The notes beneath the pieces are model-generated. The model did not search any database. It was not told the DNA's origin and saw only the letters and a program-made list of their open reading frames with translations. From Leyella stercorea (GTDB lineage Bacteria > Bacteroidota > Bacteroidia > Bacteroidales > Bacteroidaceae): a stretch of DNA of 64,000 bases. The DNA is taken from the NCBI RefSeq assembly GCF_021531355.1, contig NZ_JADYTS010000003.1:62001-126000 (forward strand), given 5' to 3'. Positions 25,008 to 33,668 of this stretch are shown here, piece by piece (positions within the stretch are counted from its first letter, which is position 1; every line of letters begins with the position of its first letter). Both the position numbers and the translations under genes were made by a program.

Positions 25008-25586
25008 ATGAAAAATATGCCTATTACGCTTGACGAACTTCTGGCGAGCCGCGACGCACGCCATGCTATGCAGCAAAAACTGATGGCTGAACACTCGGGA
25101 AAGACACTGGTGTGTCTGACGGTGGTTATGCCAGGAAGCGTGAAGCGTAATCAGCAATCGCTCATTGTAGCACGTGCAGCCGTGAAGGCTATGCGAAAAG
25201 CATATAATATAAGTGATGACCTATTACCTGAAACAGAATTACTAACCAATGAACTAAAGACTGAAGCAGGGGAATGCCTTGTAGAACGCGACCTTAATAC
25301 AGGCTACGAAGCCTATCTGATTACCCCGCTGCCATTGCTTGAAGCCAAGCGCGTGGCGGTAGATATTGAGGACACACATCCGTTGGGTCGACTCTTCGAC
25401 ATCGACGTGATTGACGCACAAGGCATTCCGGTGTCGCGTGACAGAGTAGGAGGACAGCCACGTCGCTGCCTCGTATGCGACCATGAAGCCAGATATTGCA
25501 TGCGAATGCGATGGCACACACAAGAGGAAATATGGGCAAGGATAAAGCAGATGACTGACGACTATGCCTTGCAACAGCAAGCTTAA
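25008..25586 (+). CDS. citX: Apo-citrate lyase phosphoribosyl-dephospho-CoA transferase
   Basis: 192-aa enzyme that transfers the phosphoribosyl-dephospho-CoA group to the Ser of CitD, converting apo- to holo-citrate lyase. The family signature is clear: GSVKRN near residue 45, HPLGRLFDIDV, and a C-terminal GGQPRRCLVCDHEARYC. It begins the second cit transcription unit after the long leader, and the citC-citG fusion follows after ~60 bp. Confidence 0.93.
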   Translation: MKNMPITLDELLASRDARHAMQQKLMAEHSGKTLVCLTVVMPGSVKRNQQSLIVARAAVKAMRKAYNISDDLLPETELLTNELKTEAGECLVERDLNTGYEAYLITPLPLLEAKRVAVDIEDTHPLGRLFDIDVIDAQGIPVSRDRVGGQPRRCLVCDHEARYCMRMRWHTQEEIWARIKQMTDDYALQQQA

Positions 25587-25645
25587 ATCTTTACGAATCA
25601 AACAACTAACGATTATCATTAACATTTAACAATCCGCATCTTACA

Positions 25646-27484
25646 TTGGAAATAATACAGCTCAATCCAGCCATACCGCGCCAACGTCGCCGCATAGAAC
25701 AGTTTCTGGGCGACAACGGCTTGCGTCTTGACGATGTAGACTACTACGCCACTCTCGTCGACGAGACGACCGACGAAATAGTAGCCGGTGGTGGACTAAA
25801 GGGAGGCGTAATAAAATGCGTGGCAGTGGCTGACGGACACAAGGGTGAGGCTGTAGCCAACCAGATTGTGTCGCACCTGATAGCACAAGCCAACGCCGAT
25901 GGACATCAATGTGTGAAACTCTTCACCAAGCCGCAAAACCAAAGGATGTTCGAGAGCATGTCGTTCCGACTCCTCGCCGAAGCGCCAAAGGCTATACTGA
26001 TGGAGACGGGCATTGGAGGAATAAAGAGGTACAGTGAAGAGTTGAAAAGTGAAAAGGGAAAAGTGAAAAGTGAAAAATCCAATGGCAAACTTCACCATCT
26101 CAACCCCTCAACTCCACAACCGATTGCTCCGCCCAGCGGTATAATCATAATGAACTGCAACCCGTTCACGCTCGGCCACCGCTATCTGATAGAGCAGGCG
26201 GCACAGCAAGTGGAGACGTTGTATATACTGGTGGTGAGAGAAGACTGCTCGATGTTCAGCTATGACGAACGAAAGGCTATTATCAGCCGTGGAGTGGCAC
26301 ACTTGGACAATGTAGTGGTGTGCGACGGTAGCGAATACTCAATCAGTGCAACCACATTTCCAACGTACTTTCTGAAGTGTCTGTCGGATGCGTCAGACAC
26401 TCAGATGACACTCGACATCGACCTATATAGACGACATATAGCTCCGGCACTGGGCGCAACGGTGCGCTTCGTGGGAACCGAACCCGACGACCCGTTGACC
26501 CGACGCTACAACGAACTGATGAAGAGCATGCTGCCCGACGTGCGCGAGGTGGCACGACTGCAGCAGAGTGGGGTAGCGGTGAGCGCATCAAGAGTGCGCA
26601 AGGCGATAGTGGAGAATCATCTCGCACAGGCTGCACGACTCGTTCCGCCAACCACCGTACCTTATATAGTAGCCCACTTGGCAACACGGGCACTGAAGGC
26701 AGAGCTGAACACTACGCCAAAGCCGGGACTCGTGGACACCCACGACAGCGGAGCACACCGCGATATGGACCACGCACTGATGATGCGCAGCATACGTGCA
26801 ATGCATCCATACTTCGTAAGGCTCGCCACACTGGGCTACGACAGCCCCCAACTGCCCGCCCACGATGAAATAGTGCGCATAGGCATAGAAGCCGAGAAGG
26901 CTATGTTCAATTCGACGGGAGGCGTGAACACCTACAAGGGAGCGCTCTTCTCGATGGGACTGGCAGTGACAGCAGCGACATATATAATAGGTAGAGGCGA
27001 AGTGGCAACTACTACTCACGGGAAAGAGTATGTGCCGAACAGCTTGATCTCTACGACAATAATACAATTGGCCAACGGTTTTCCCGACACCAGCGGCACA
27101 CATGGCAGCCGTGCCAAACAGCTTGCCCAGGCAGGGCGCAAGCTAAAGAGTGCGCTCGACAATGCCCGCGAAGGCTACAGCCAACTCTTCGGCGAATGGC
27201 TACCATTCTACGAGACACGCATCAAAGGCGATGACTCGTACGTAAAGCACAAGACCCTGCTGCGTATCATGTGCGACCTCGACGATACCAACATCGTATA
27301 TCGCACCGACTACGACACGATGCTGCAAGTGAAGACCGAGGCAAGACGCTTGCTTGAGGACTTCACGGAGGCAGGAATAGAAGACATGAACCGCGACTTT
27401 GTGAGTCGGAACATATCGCCTGGAGGCAGTGCCGACATGTTGGCGTTGGTTGTCTTTTTGTTCGGAATAACCCGAAAAGATTGA
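25646..27484 (+). CDS. citC-citG: Fused citrate lyase ligase (CitC) and triphosphoribosyl-dephospho-CoA synthase (CitG)
   Basis: 612-aa fusion. Residues ~1-125 are the GNAT-like part of CitC (GGGLKGGVIKCVAVAD). Residues ~155-335 are its nucleotidyltransferase part with CNPFTLGHRYLIEQA; CitC acetylates the CitD prosthetic group using acetate and ATP. Residues ~345-612 are CitG (KPGLVDTHDSGAHRDMD, FNSTGGVNTYKGALFS, NISPGGSADMLA), which makes the prosthetic-group precursor. Residues ~130-160 are a low-complexity linker encoded by five 7-nt repeats (26044-26078). The start is a TTG at 25646; no in-frame ATG lies nearby upstream, so the exact start is uncertain. CitC-CitG fusion is unusual; CitX-CitG fusions are the known kind. 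Confidence 0.9.
   Translation: MEIIQLNPAIPRQRRRIEQFLGDNGLRLDDVDYYATLVDETTDEIVAGGGLKGGVIKCVAVADGHKGEAVANQIVSHLIAQANADGHQCVKLFTKPQNQRMFESMSFRLLAEAPKAILMETGIGGIKRYSEELKSEKGKVKSEKSNGKLHHLNPSTPQPIAPPSGIIIMNCNPFTLGHRYLIEQAAQQVETLYILVVREDCSMFSYDERKAIISRGVAHLDNVVVCDGSEYSISATTFPTYFLKCLSDASDTQMTLDIDLYRRHIAPALGATVRFVGTEPDDPLTRRYNELMKSMLPDVREVARLQQSGVAVSASRVRKAIVENHLAQAARLVPPTTVPYIVAHLATRALKAELNTTPKPGLVDTHDSGAHRDMDHALMMRSIRAMHPYFVRLATLGYDSPQLPAHDEIVRIGIEAEKAMFNSTGGVNTYKGALFSMGLAVTAATYIIGRGEVATTTHGKEYVPNSLISTTIIQLANGFPDTSGTHGSRAKQLAQAGRKLKSALDNAREGYSQLFGEWLPFYETRIKGDDSYVKHKTLLRIMCDLDDTNIVYRTDYDTMLQVKTEARRLLEDFTEAGIEDMNRDFVSRNISPGGSADMLALVVFLFGITRKD
26044..26078 (+). repeat. Five 7-nt tandem repeats inside the citC-citG coding sequence
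   Basis: GAAAAGT, GAAAAGG, GAAAAGT, GAAAAGT, GAAAAAT in exact register. The unit length is not a multiple of three, so gain or loss of one unit shifts the frame ahead of the nucleotidyltransferase and CitG domains. Confidence 0.9.
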
Positions 27485-27613
27485 ATTATTTGCAACAAAT
27501 ATACCGAAAAAGTGTATTTTTAATACCTTTTAGGTGATTTTGTTAACGCAAACAATGGAGAATGATAAATAATTACTAACTTTATATTTTGAAAATCTAA
27601 AAACATTGACATT

Positions 27614-29854
27614 ATGGTGGAACTTATCAATCATGGAGTCTATCTCCTTAACGGAACTGAAATCCGCGACAACTATCAGGGCATGACCCCCGATGAGGCC
27701 CGCGAGAATACAATCACATACGGTATTTTGCGTTCGCACGATGTCGACGGTGGTAAGGGCAACAAGATGCGCATCCGCTTCGATGCTATGATGTCGCACG
27801 ACATAACATACGTTGGTATCATTCAGACTGCACGCGCCAGTGGACTCGAGGAGTTCCCGCTGCCTTACGCAATGACCAACTGCCACAACTCACTCTGCGC
27901 TGTGGGCGGAACTATCAATGAGGACGACCACGTATTCGGTCTCTCGGCTGCCAAGAAGTATGGCGGTATCTACGTTCCTGCCAATCAGGCTGTTATCCAT
28001 CAGTATGCCCGCGAGATGATGGTGAAGTGCGGCAACATGATACTCGGCTCTGACTCACACACACGCTATGGCTCATTGGGCAACATGGGTGTCGGCGAAG
28101 GTGGCGGTGAGCTTGTCAAGCAGCTTCTTAAGAACACATGGGATATCAACGCACCTGAGGTGGTATTGGTATGGCTTGAGGGCGCACCTAAGAAGGGTGT
28201 TGGTCCGCACGACGTTGCCATCTCGCTCGTTAAGGCTACATTCGAGAGCGGCGTGGTTAAGAATAAGGTACTGGAGTTTGCTGGCCCTGGCGTCAAGAAC
28301 CTGCCTATCGACTTCCGTAACGGTATCGATATCATGACTACTGAGACCACTTGCTTGAGCTCAATCTGGGTGACCGACGAAGAGGTGAAGCACCACTACG
28401 AAATCCACGAGCGTCCGCAGGACTATCGTGAACTGAAGCCGGGCGACGTAGCTTACTACGACATGATGATACGCATCGACCTCTCTACACAGGAGTCGAT
28501 GATTGCACTGCCGTTCCACCCGTCGAACGCTGTTACAATCCATGAGCTTCAGGCCGACCCGGTAGGTATACTTACACGCATAGAGGAAGACGCAAAGAAG
28601 CGTTTCGGTGATAAGGTGGACGTACATCTTGTTGACAAGGTGGTTGACGGTAAGGTACAGGCCGACCAGGGTATTATCGCTGGCTGCTCGGGCGGTACAT
28701 ACGACAACCTCGCTGAGGCTGCCGCTATCCTTAAGGGCAAGAACATCGGCAACGACTACTTCACAGCTTCGGCTTATCCGCAGTCAACTCCGGTTTCTAT
28801 GGCAGTGACACGCGAGGGCATCACAGCCGACCTGATTGAGGCAGGCGTTGTGATGAAGCCTGCATTCTGCGGTCCGTGTTTCGGCGCAGGCGACGTTCCT
28901 TCAAACAACGGTTTGAGTATACGTCATACAACACGTAACTTCCCCAACCGCGAGGGATCGAAGCCGGGTCAGGGACAGCTCTCATTGGTAGCCCTTATGG
29001 ACGCACGCTCTATAGCTGCTACAGCTGCCAACGGCGGTGTTATCACAGCAGCTACCGACGTAGAATACGAGAACACACACAAGCCATACGTATACGACGA
29101 CAAGATTTACAAGTGCCGCGTATATAACGGATTCGGCAAGGCTAAGCCAGAGACCGAACTTCGCTATGGTCCGAACATCAAGGACTGGCCTAAGATGTAT
29201 CCGATGCAGGAGAACATGCTCGTAGAGCTTGCTGCCGTTATCCACGACCCGGTGACAACAACCGACGAACTCATTCCTTCAGGCGAGACAAGCTCTTACC
29301 GCTCTAACCCGTTGAAACTCTCTGAGTTTGCCCTCTCACGCCGCGTACCTGAGTATGTAGGACTGAGCAAGGAGATACAGAAGCAGGACCTCGCACGCCG
29401 TGAGGGTAATGTAAGCGAGAATGTGGCTGAGGCATTGAAGGCTGTAGGCGCTACTGCTGAGAATACATCGTTCGGCTCATGCGTATTCGCTAATCGTCCG
29501 GGCGACGGTTCGGCACGCGAGCAGGCTGCCAGCTGCCAGAAGGTGCTCGGTGGCGACGCCAACATCTGCTACGAGTATGCTACAAAGCGCTATCGCTCTA
29601 ACTGTATCAACTGGGGTATCGTACCGTTCACCATCGCTAAGGATGTAGAATTCAACTACGAACCGGGCGATAAGGTATTCATCCCTGGCATTCGCGAGGC
29701 TATACTCGCTGGCAAGGAGGAGATTGACGCTCAGGTAATCACCAAGGACGGCGTTAAGCCTATCCACCTCTTCTTCCAGAACCTGACAGCCAACGAGCGT
29801 CAGATCCTGGCAGACGGATGCTTGATGAATTACTATGCTTCATCGAAAAGATGA
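27614..29854 (+). CDS. Aconitate hydratase
   Basis: 746-aa aconitase interconverting citrate and isocitrate. Iron-sulfur ligand segments are visible (SDSHTRYGSLGNMGVGEGGGE, AGCSGG, AFCGPCFGAGD), as are the C-terminal swivel-domain features (SRVP-like region and FGSCVFANRPGDGSAREQA). It resembles the Bacteroidetes-type single-chain aconitase rather than E. coli AcnB. A TAACTTTA element lies 30 bp upstream (27577) without a clear -33. It is followed by repeats and then isocitrate dehydrogenase, so together they convert citrate to 2-oxoglutarate. Confidence 0.95.
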   Translation: MVELINHGVYLLNGTEIRDNYQGMTPDEARENTITYGILRSHDVDGGKGNKMRIRFDAMMSHDITYVGIIQTARASGLEEFPLPYAMTNCHNSLCAVGGTINEDDHVFGLSAAKKYGGIYVPANQAVIHQYAREMMVKCGNMILGSDSHTRYGSLGNMGVGEGGGELVKQLLKNTWDINAPEVVLVWLEGAPKKGVGPHDVAISLVKATFESGVVKNKVLEFAGPGVKNLPIDFRNGIDIMTTETTCLSSIWVTDEEVKHHYEIHERPQDYRELKPGDVAYYDMMIRIDLSTQESMIALPFHPSNAVTIHELQADPVGILTRIEEDAKKRFGDKVDVHLVDKVVDGKVQADQGIIAGCSGGTYDNLAEAAAILKGKNIGNDYFTASAYPQSTPVSMAVTREGITADLIEAGVVMKPAFCGPCFGAGDVPSNNGLSIRHTTRNFPNREGSKPGQGQLSLVALMDARSIAATAANGGVITAATDVEYENTHKPYVYDDKIYKCRVYNGFGKAKPETELRYGPNIKDWPKMYPMQENMLVELAAVIHDPVTTTDELIPSGETSSYRSNPLKLSEFALSRRVPEYVGLSKEIQKQDLARREGNVSENVAEALKAVGATAENTSFGSCVFANRPGDGSAREQAASCQKVLGGDANICYEYATKRYRSNCINWGIVPFTIAKDVEFNYEPGDKVFIPGIREAILAGKEEIDAQVITKDGVKPIHLFFQNLTANERQILADGCLMNYYASSKR

Positions 29855-29863
29855 AGCAATTAG

Positions 29864-30053
29864 GAATTTTGAATGTTGAGTTTTGAATTGTCGGCTACGC
29901 CGATTTTGAATTATTCAATTTGGAATTGGCAGACAACAATTCAAAATTCAAAACTTAAAATTGCCTTTGGCAACAATTCAAAACTCAAAATTCAAAATTC
30001 AAAATTGCGCTCCGCGCAACAATTCAAAACTCAAAATTCAAAACTCAAAAATC
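29864..30053. repeat. Heptad repeats with three mini-hairpins between acn and icd
   Basis: A 27-nt left arm (29864-29890) is the inverse of 29974-30000 with one mismatch; three further direct copies of CAATTCAAAA(C/T)TCAAA-type units follow, all with a 7-nt period. Each block is punctuated by a small GC hairpin: TCGGCTACGCCGA, TTGCCTTTGGCAA and TTGCGCTCCGCGCAA. No gene here; the frame of icd is open through it but lacks start support. Confidence 0.8.
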
Positions 30054-30061
30054 ATACTACT

Positions 30062-31276
30062 ATGGAAAAGAAAATTCAGATGACCACTCCGGTTGTGGAG
30101 ATGGATGGCGATGAAATGACCCGTATATTGTGGAAGATGATCAAGGATGAGCTTATCCTTCCGTTCGTTGACCTCAAAACAGAATATTACGACCTCGGAC
30201 TGGTAAAGCGTGACGAGACTGGCGACCAGATAACAAAGGATGCTGCTGAGGCTACAAAGCGTCTTGGTGTGGCTGTGAAGTGCGCCACCATTACACCTAA
30301 CCATCAGCGTATGGACGAGTACAAGCTCCACCAGATGTGGAAGAGTCCGAACGGCACTATCCGTTCTATTCTCGACGGTACCGTTTTCCGTACTCCTATC
30401 ACTATCCCGAGCATTCATCCCGCAGTGCGCAACTGGGAGAAGCCTATCACTATCGCACGTCATGCATACGGCGACGTATACAAGAGCGTTGAGATTCGCG
30501 CTGACGAGCCGGGCGTTGCCAAGCTTGTATTCGACGGCGAAAGCGGCAAGCACGAGGAGGTTGTAGTGCATACATTCAAGGGCGCTGGCGTGCTCCAGGC
30601 TATGCACAACACCGATAAGTCTATCCGTTCGTTTGCTCACTCATGTTTCAAGTTCGCTCTTGACACCAACCAGAGCCTCTGGTTCTCTACAAAGGATACC
30701 ATCTCTAAGAAGTATGACGCTCAGTTCAAGATCATCTTCTACGAAGTGTTCGAGGAGTATAAGGAAGAGTTTGAGAAGCGCGGATTGGAGTTCTTCTATA
30801 CTCTTATCGACGACGCTGTAGCTCGTGTTATCCGTTCGAAGGGCGGTTTCATCTGGGCTTGCAAGAACTACGACGGCGACGTTATGTCGGACATGGTCTC
30901 TACAGCATTCGGCTCATTGGCAATGATGACTTCTGTACTCGTTTCGCCTGACGGCAAGTATGAGTATGAGGCAGCTCACGGCACAGTGACACGTCACTAC
31001 TACAAGTACCTTAAGGGTGAAGAGACATCTACCAACCCGATGGCTACTATCTTCGCATGGAGCGGTGCATTGCGCAAGCGCGGCGAGATGGACAACCTGC
31101 CCGAACTCGTTAACTTCGGTAACCAGCTTGAGGCTGCTTGCTTCGATACCCTCAACGAAGGCATCGTAACTAAGGACCTCGCTGGATTGATGGAAGGCGT
31201 TACTCCGCAGACTAAGACTTCTGCCGGATTCATCGCTGCAATACGCGAGCGTCTGGAGAAGAAGCTTGAGGCATAA
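30062..31276 (+). CDS. icd: NADP-dependent isocitrate dehydrogenase
   Basis: 404-aa enzyme from the ATG at 30062 (MEKKIQMTTPVVEMDGDEMTR). It is of the eukaryote-like class: VVEMDGDEMTRILW, the IPSIHPAVRNWEKPI and RHAYGDVYKS region, metal-binding IDDAVARVIRS and YDGDVMSDMV, and the cofactor segment AAHGTVTRHYYKYLKG. It oxidatively decarboxylates isocitrate to 2-oxoglutarate, giving NADPH. It follows aconitase across a repeat-filled 207-bp gap. Confidence 0.95.
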   Translation: MEKKIQMTTPVVEMDGDEMTRILWKMIKDELILPFVDLKTEYYDLGLVKRDETGDQITKDAAEATKRLGVAVKCATITPNHQRMDEYKLHQMWKSPNGTIRSILDGTVFRTPITIPSIHPAVRNWEKPITIARHAYGDVYKSVEIRADEPGVAKLVFDGESGKHEEVVVHTFKGAGVLQAMHNTDKSIRSFAHSCFKFALDTNQSLWFSTKDTISKKYDAQFKIIFYEVFEEYKEEFEKRGLEFFYTLIDDAVARVIRSKGGFIWACKNYDGDVMSDMVSTAFGSLAMMTSVLVSPDGKYEYEAAHGTVTRHYYKYLKGEETSTNPMATIFAWSGALRKRGEMDNLPELVNFGNQLEAACFDTLNEGIVTKDLAGLMEGVTPQTKTSAGFIAAIRERLEKKLEA

Positions 31277-31288
31277 ACTGATTGAAGC

Positions 31289-31529
31289 GAGGGCGTGTCA
31301 AAAGTCACAGCAGCACGCCCCGAAGGGGCAGAAGCCCATAGCCCAGGGCAACGCCCTGGGTAAAATGTCCCAAATAACAATGCGCCCTGTAAGGGCAAAA
31401 GCGTTAATTATCAATGCTTTTGCCCTTGCAGGGCGTTTTGCTTTTATCAATCCGTAAGCCCAAGGCGCTGCCTTGGGCTATGTGCTTATTGGGCTTTCAG
31501 CCCGTATAATTGAGTTATGACACACCCTC
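31289..31529. repeat. 241-bp nested-palindrome element, copy 2
   Basis: Same length and internal order of hairpins as the copy at 10235-10475, with scattered substitutions. The outer repeat is reduced here to ~12 bp (GAGGGCGTGTCA / TGACACACCCTC). Both copies run into CCTGAGCA on the right. Confidence 0.85.
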
Positions 31530-31619
31530 CTGAGCAGTTAGCCAGTGCATATTAGTTGTCACAAATATCGTATGAACCATATTTATTGATATTTGCCCTT
31601 TATATTGCCATTTATTTTG

Positions 31620-31627
31620 TACTTTTG
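31620..31627 (+). promoter_or_regulatory. -7 element of the transporter gene
   Basis: TACTTTTG fits TAnnTTTG; the nearest TTTG lies 24 bp upstream, wider than usual. Confidence 0.4.
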
Positions 31628-31655
31628 CCCTTGCTTAACGCAAAGTAATGACTAT

Positions 31656-32609
31656 ATGCAGGTGATTAGATTCATAAAAGACTGGACTCTGCCGGTAGCT
31701 ATTGGCACCGGCATAATCGTTTATCTGATTTTTGCACTCGTGCCTGCGCTCGACGGATTTGCAACGGCAGCCGAACCAGTGTTCGACACGATGCTCCCGA
31801 CGTTCATGTTCCTTGTTTTGTTCGTGACGTTCTGCAAGGTCGACTTCCACAAGTTGCGCCCCGTGGCTTGGCACTTGTGGATAGGCGTGTTTCAGGTGCT
31901 GACAGTTGCAGCGGTTGTGGCAGTAATCATGGCTTTTAATCTTACGGGCGACAGCCTGACGCTTGCCGAAGCTGTGCTGACATGTATCATTTGTCCTTGC
32001 GCTTCGGCAGCTGCCGTTGTCACGCAAAAACTCGGAGGCAACCTTGAGGAGATGACTACATACACCTTCGTCTCCAACCTTATCACAGCGCTGCTCATCC
32101 CCGTTTGCTTTCCGATGATAGACAAGGCTGCCGACATACATTTCTTAGAGGCATTCACGCTCATATTATATAAGGTATTCACGGTGCTGGTGGTGCCGAT
32201 GATATTGGCATATCTCGTGAAGCATCATGCCAAGCGACTATGCGAGTGCATTACATCTGTGAAAGACCTTTCGTATTATCTTTGGGGATGTTCGTTGCTG
32301 ATAGTTTCGGGCACCACGATGAAGAACATCCTTCATGCCAACACAACTGTGACATTCCTGCTAACTATCGCAGCGTGCTCGCTACTGCTATGTCTGTTCC
32401 AGTTTGCCTGCGGCAGGGCGATAGGCTCGCGCTTCGGTCAGACAATCAACGCTGGTCAGGCGCTCGGACAGAAAAACACGGCATTTGCAATATGGATTGC
32501 CTGCGCCTATCTCACGCCGCTGTCGTCAGTTGGTCCCGGATGCTATATCCTTTGGCAGAACATAATAAACAGTTGGGAGATATGGGACGCGCAGCGCAAG
32601 CGCAGTTGA
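31656..32609 (+). CDS. BASS-like (bile acid:sodium symporter family) membrane transporter
   Basis: 317-aa protein from the ATG at 31656 (MQVIRFIKDWTLPVAI). About 9-10 hydrophobic segments; the central CPCASAAAVVTQKLGGNLE and the C-terminal GQTINAGQALGQKNTAFAIWIA fit the two crossover motifs of the BASS fold. Members move organic acids or bile acids with sodium. Position next to the citrate/isocitrate genes makes an organic-acid substrate possible but unproven. An EEP-family gene follows at 42 bp. Confidence 0.72.
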   Translation: MQVIRFIKDWTLPVAIGTGIIVYLIFALVPALDGFATAAEPVFDTMLPTFMFLVLFVTFCKVDFHKLRPVAWHLWIGVFQVLTVAAVVAVIMAFNLTGDSLTLAEAVLTCIICPCASAAAVVTQKLGGNLEEMTTYTFVSNLITALLIPVCFPMIDKAADIHFLEAFTLILYKVFTVLVVPMILAYLVKHHAKRLCECITSVKDLSYYLWGCSLLIVSGTTMKNILHANTTVTFLLTIAACSLLLCLFQFACGRAIGSRFGQTINAGQALGQKNTAFAIWIACAYLTPLSSVGPGCYILWQNIINSWEIWDAQRKRS

Positions 32610-32651
32610 ACAAGACTTCAATCATAATTATAATAAACCTAAAAACAAGAA

Positions 32652-33563
32652 ATGAAACAAATCATTATGTCGCTGCTGTTTGTCATGGCAGCAATGGGGC
32701 TGAATGCCCAAAACCTTTTTGTCGGTTCGTACAATATACGCTACCAGAATAATTCGGATGCTAAGAACGGAAACAGCTGGCAACAGCGTTGTCCGCGTGT
32801 TTGCGGCATCATCAACTTCGAACAACCCGATGTGTTCGGTGCTCAAGAGGTTCTGTATCCGCAGTTGAAGGACATGCTCGCTACGCTCGACGGCTACGAA
32901 TATATAGGTGTAGGTCGTGATGACGGCAAGCGTGGGGGTGAGTATGCCGCCATATTCTACAAGAAAGACAATATTCGACTGCTCGACAAAGGACAGTTCT
33001 GGCTGTCTGAGGACACAACACGACCCAATCTCGGATGGGATGCGGCATGTATCAGAATATGTACTTGGGGAAAATTCGAGGACAAGCGTTCGCACATGAA
33101 GTTCTTCTATTTCAACCTCCACATGGATCATGTGGGCATAGTGGCACGTCGTGAGAGTGCAAAACTCGTTGTGCGAAAGATACGCGAGATAGCAGGCGAT
33201 GCGCCAGTGGTACTCACGGGCGACTTCAATGTAGACCAAAACAACGAGATATATGCTATCTTCACTAATTCGGGATTGCTACGCGACAGCTATACCGCAG
33301 CCCGTCTGCGCTATGCCGAGAACGGCACTTTCAATGCTTACAACAACGATACCTACACCGACAGTCGTATCGACCACGTGTTTGTGTCGTCCAATTTCCT
33401 CGTTGACAACTACGCAATTCTCACCGACTGCTATTGGACAGCGCCAAAAGTAGATGAGGCAAACAAGGCAAGCGACGCTCCGCAGGAGATAGACTTCCGC
33501 CCGGCACAGCGCCTATTGCCGTCAGACCACTATCCCGTTTTTGTGAAATTGAAAATGAAATAA
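32652..33563 (+). CDS. Secreted endonuclease/exonuclease/phosphatase (EEP) family hydrolase
   Basis: 303-aa exported protein (signal peptide ends GLNAQ). EEP motifs in order: GSYNIRYQN, QEVLYPQ, HMDHVG, LTGDFNVDQNNEIY, DSRIDHVFVS and LPSDHYPVFVKL. These metal-dependent enzymes hydrolyse phosphodiesters or phosphomonoesters of nucleic acids, inositol phosphates or lipids; export makes nutrient scavenging likely. Substrate not determinable. Probably co-transcribed with the upstream transporter. Confidence 0.9.
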   Translation: MKQIIMSLLFVMAAMGLNAQNLFVGSYNIRYQNNSDAKNGNSWQQRCPRVCGIINFEQPDVFGAQEVLYPQLKDMLATLDGYEYIGVGRDDGKRGGEYAAIFYKKDNIRLLDKGQFWLSEDTTRPNLGWDAACIRICTWGKFEDKRSHMKFFYFNLHMDHVGIVARRESAKLVVRKIREIAGDAPVVLTGDFNVDQNNEIYAIFTNSGLLRDSYTAARLRYAENGTFNAYNNDTYTDSRIDHVFVSSNFLVDNYAILTDCYWTAPKVDEANKASDAPQEIDFRPAQRLLPSDHYPVFVKLKMK

Positions 33564-33575
33564 ATCGTATAAAAA

Positions 33576-33607
33576 TTTGCAGGTTAGCATACAAAATGCT
33601 ATCTTTG
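33576..33607 (+). promoter_or_regulatory. Promoter of the DUF3467 gene
   Basis: TTTG (33576-33579), 20 bp, TATCTTTG (33600-33607): a textbook match. Transcription should start near 33612-33616. Confidence 0.8.
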
Positions 33608-33617
33608 CATTACAAAC

Positions 33618-33668
33618 ATACGCCCCACGAAGCCAAACCATGCAAGGTTATGGCTGCGCGGGGCGTAT
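33618..33668 (+). ncRNA. Structured 5' leader or small RNA upstream of DUF3467
   Basis: ATACGCCCC (33618-33626) pairs perfectly with GGGGCGTAT (33660-33668); inside, AGCCAAACC pairs with GGTT-A-TGGCT (33631-33655) with a single bulge. The hairpin starts at the predicted transcript 5' end and is followed by TGTTTTG. It may be a leader hairpin, an attenuator or a separate small RNA. Confidence 0.55.

Noticed and set aside
29873-30061. N-terminal extension of isocitrate dehydrogenase
   Set aside because: The open codons translate heptad repeats; the family start fits the ATG at 30062.
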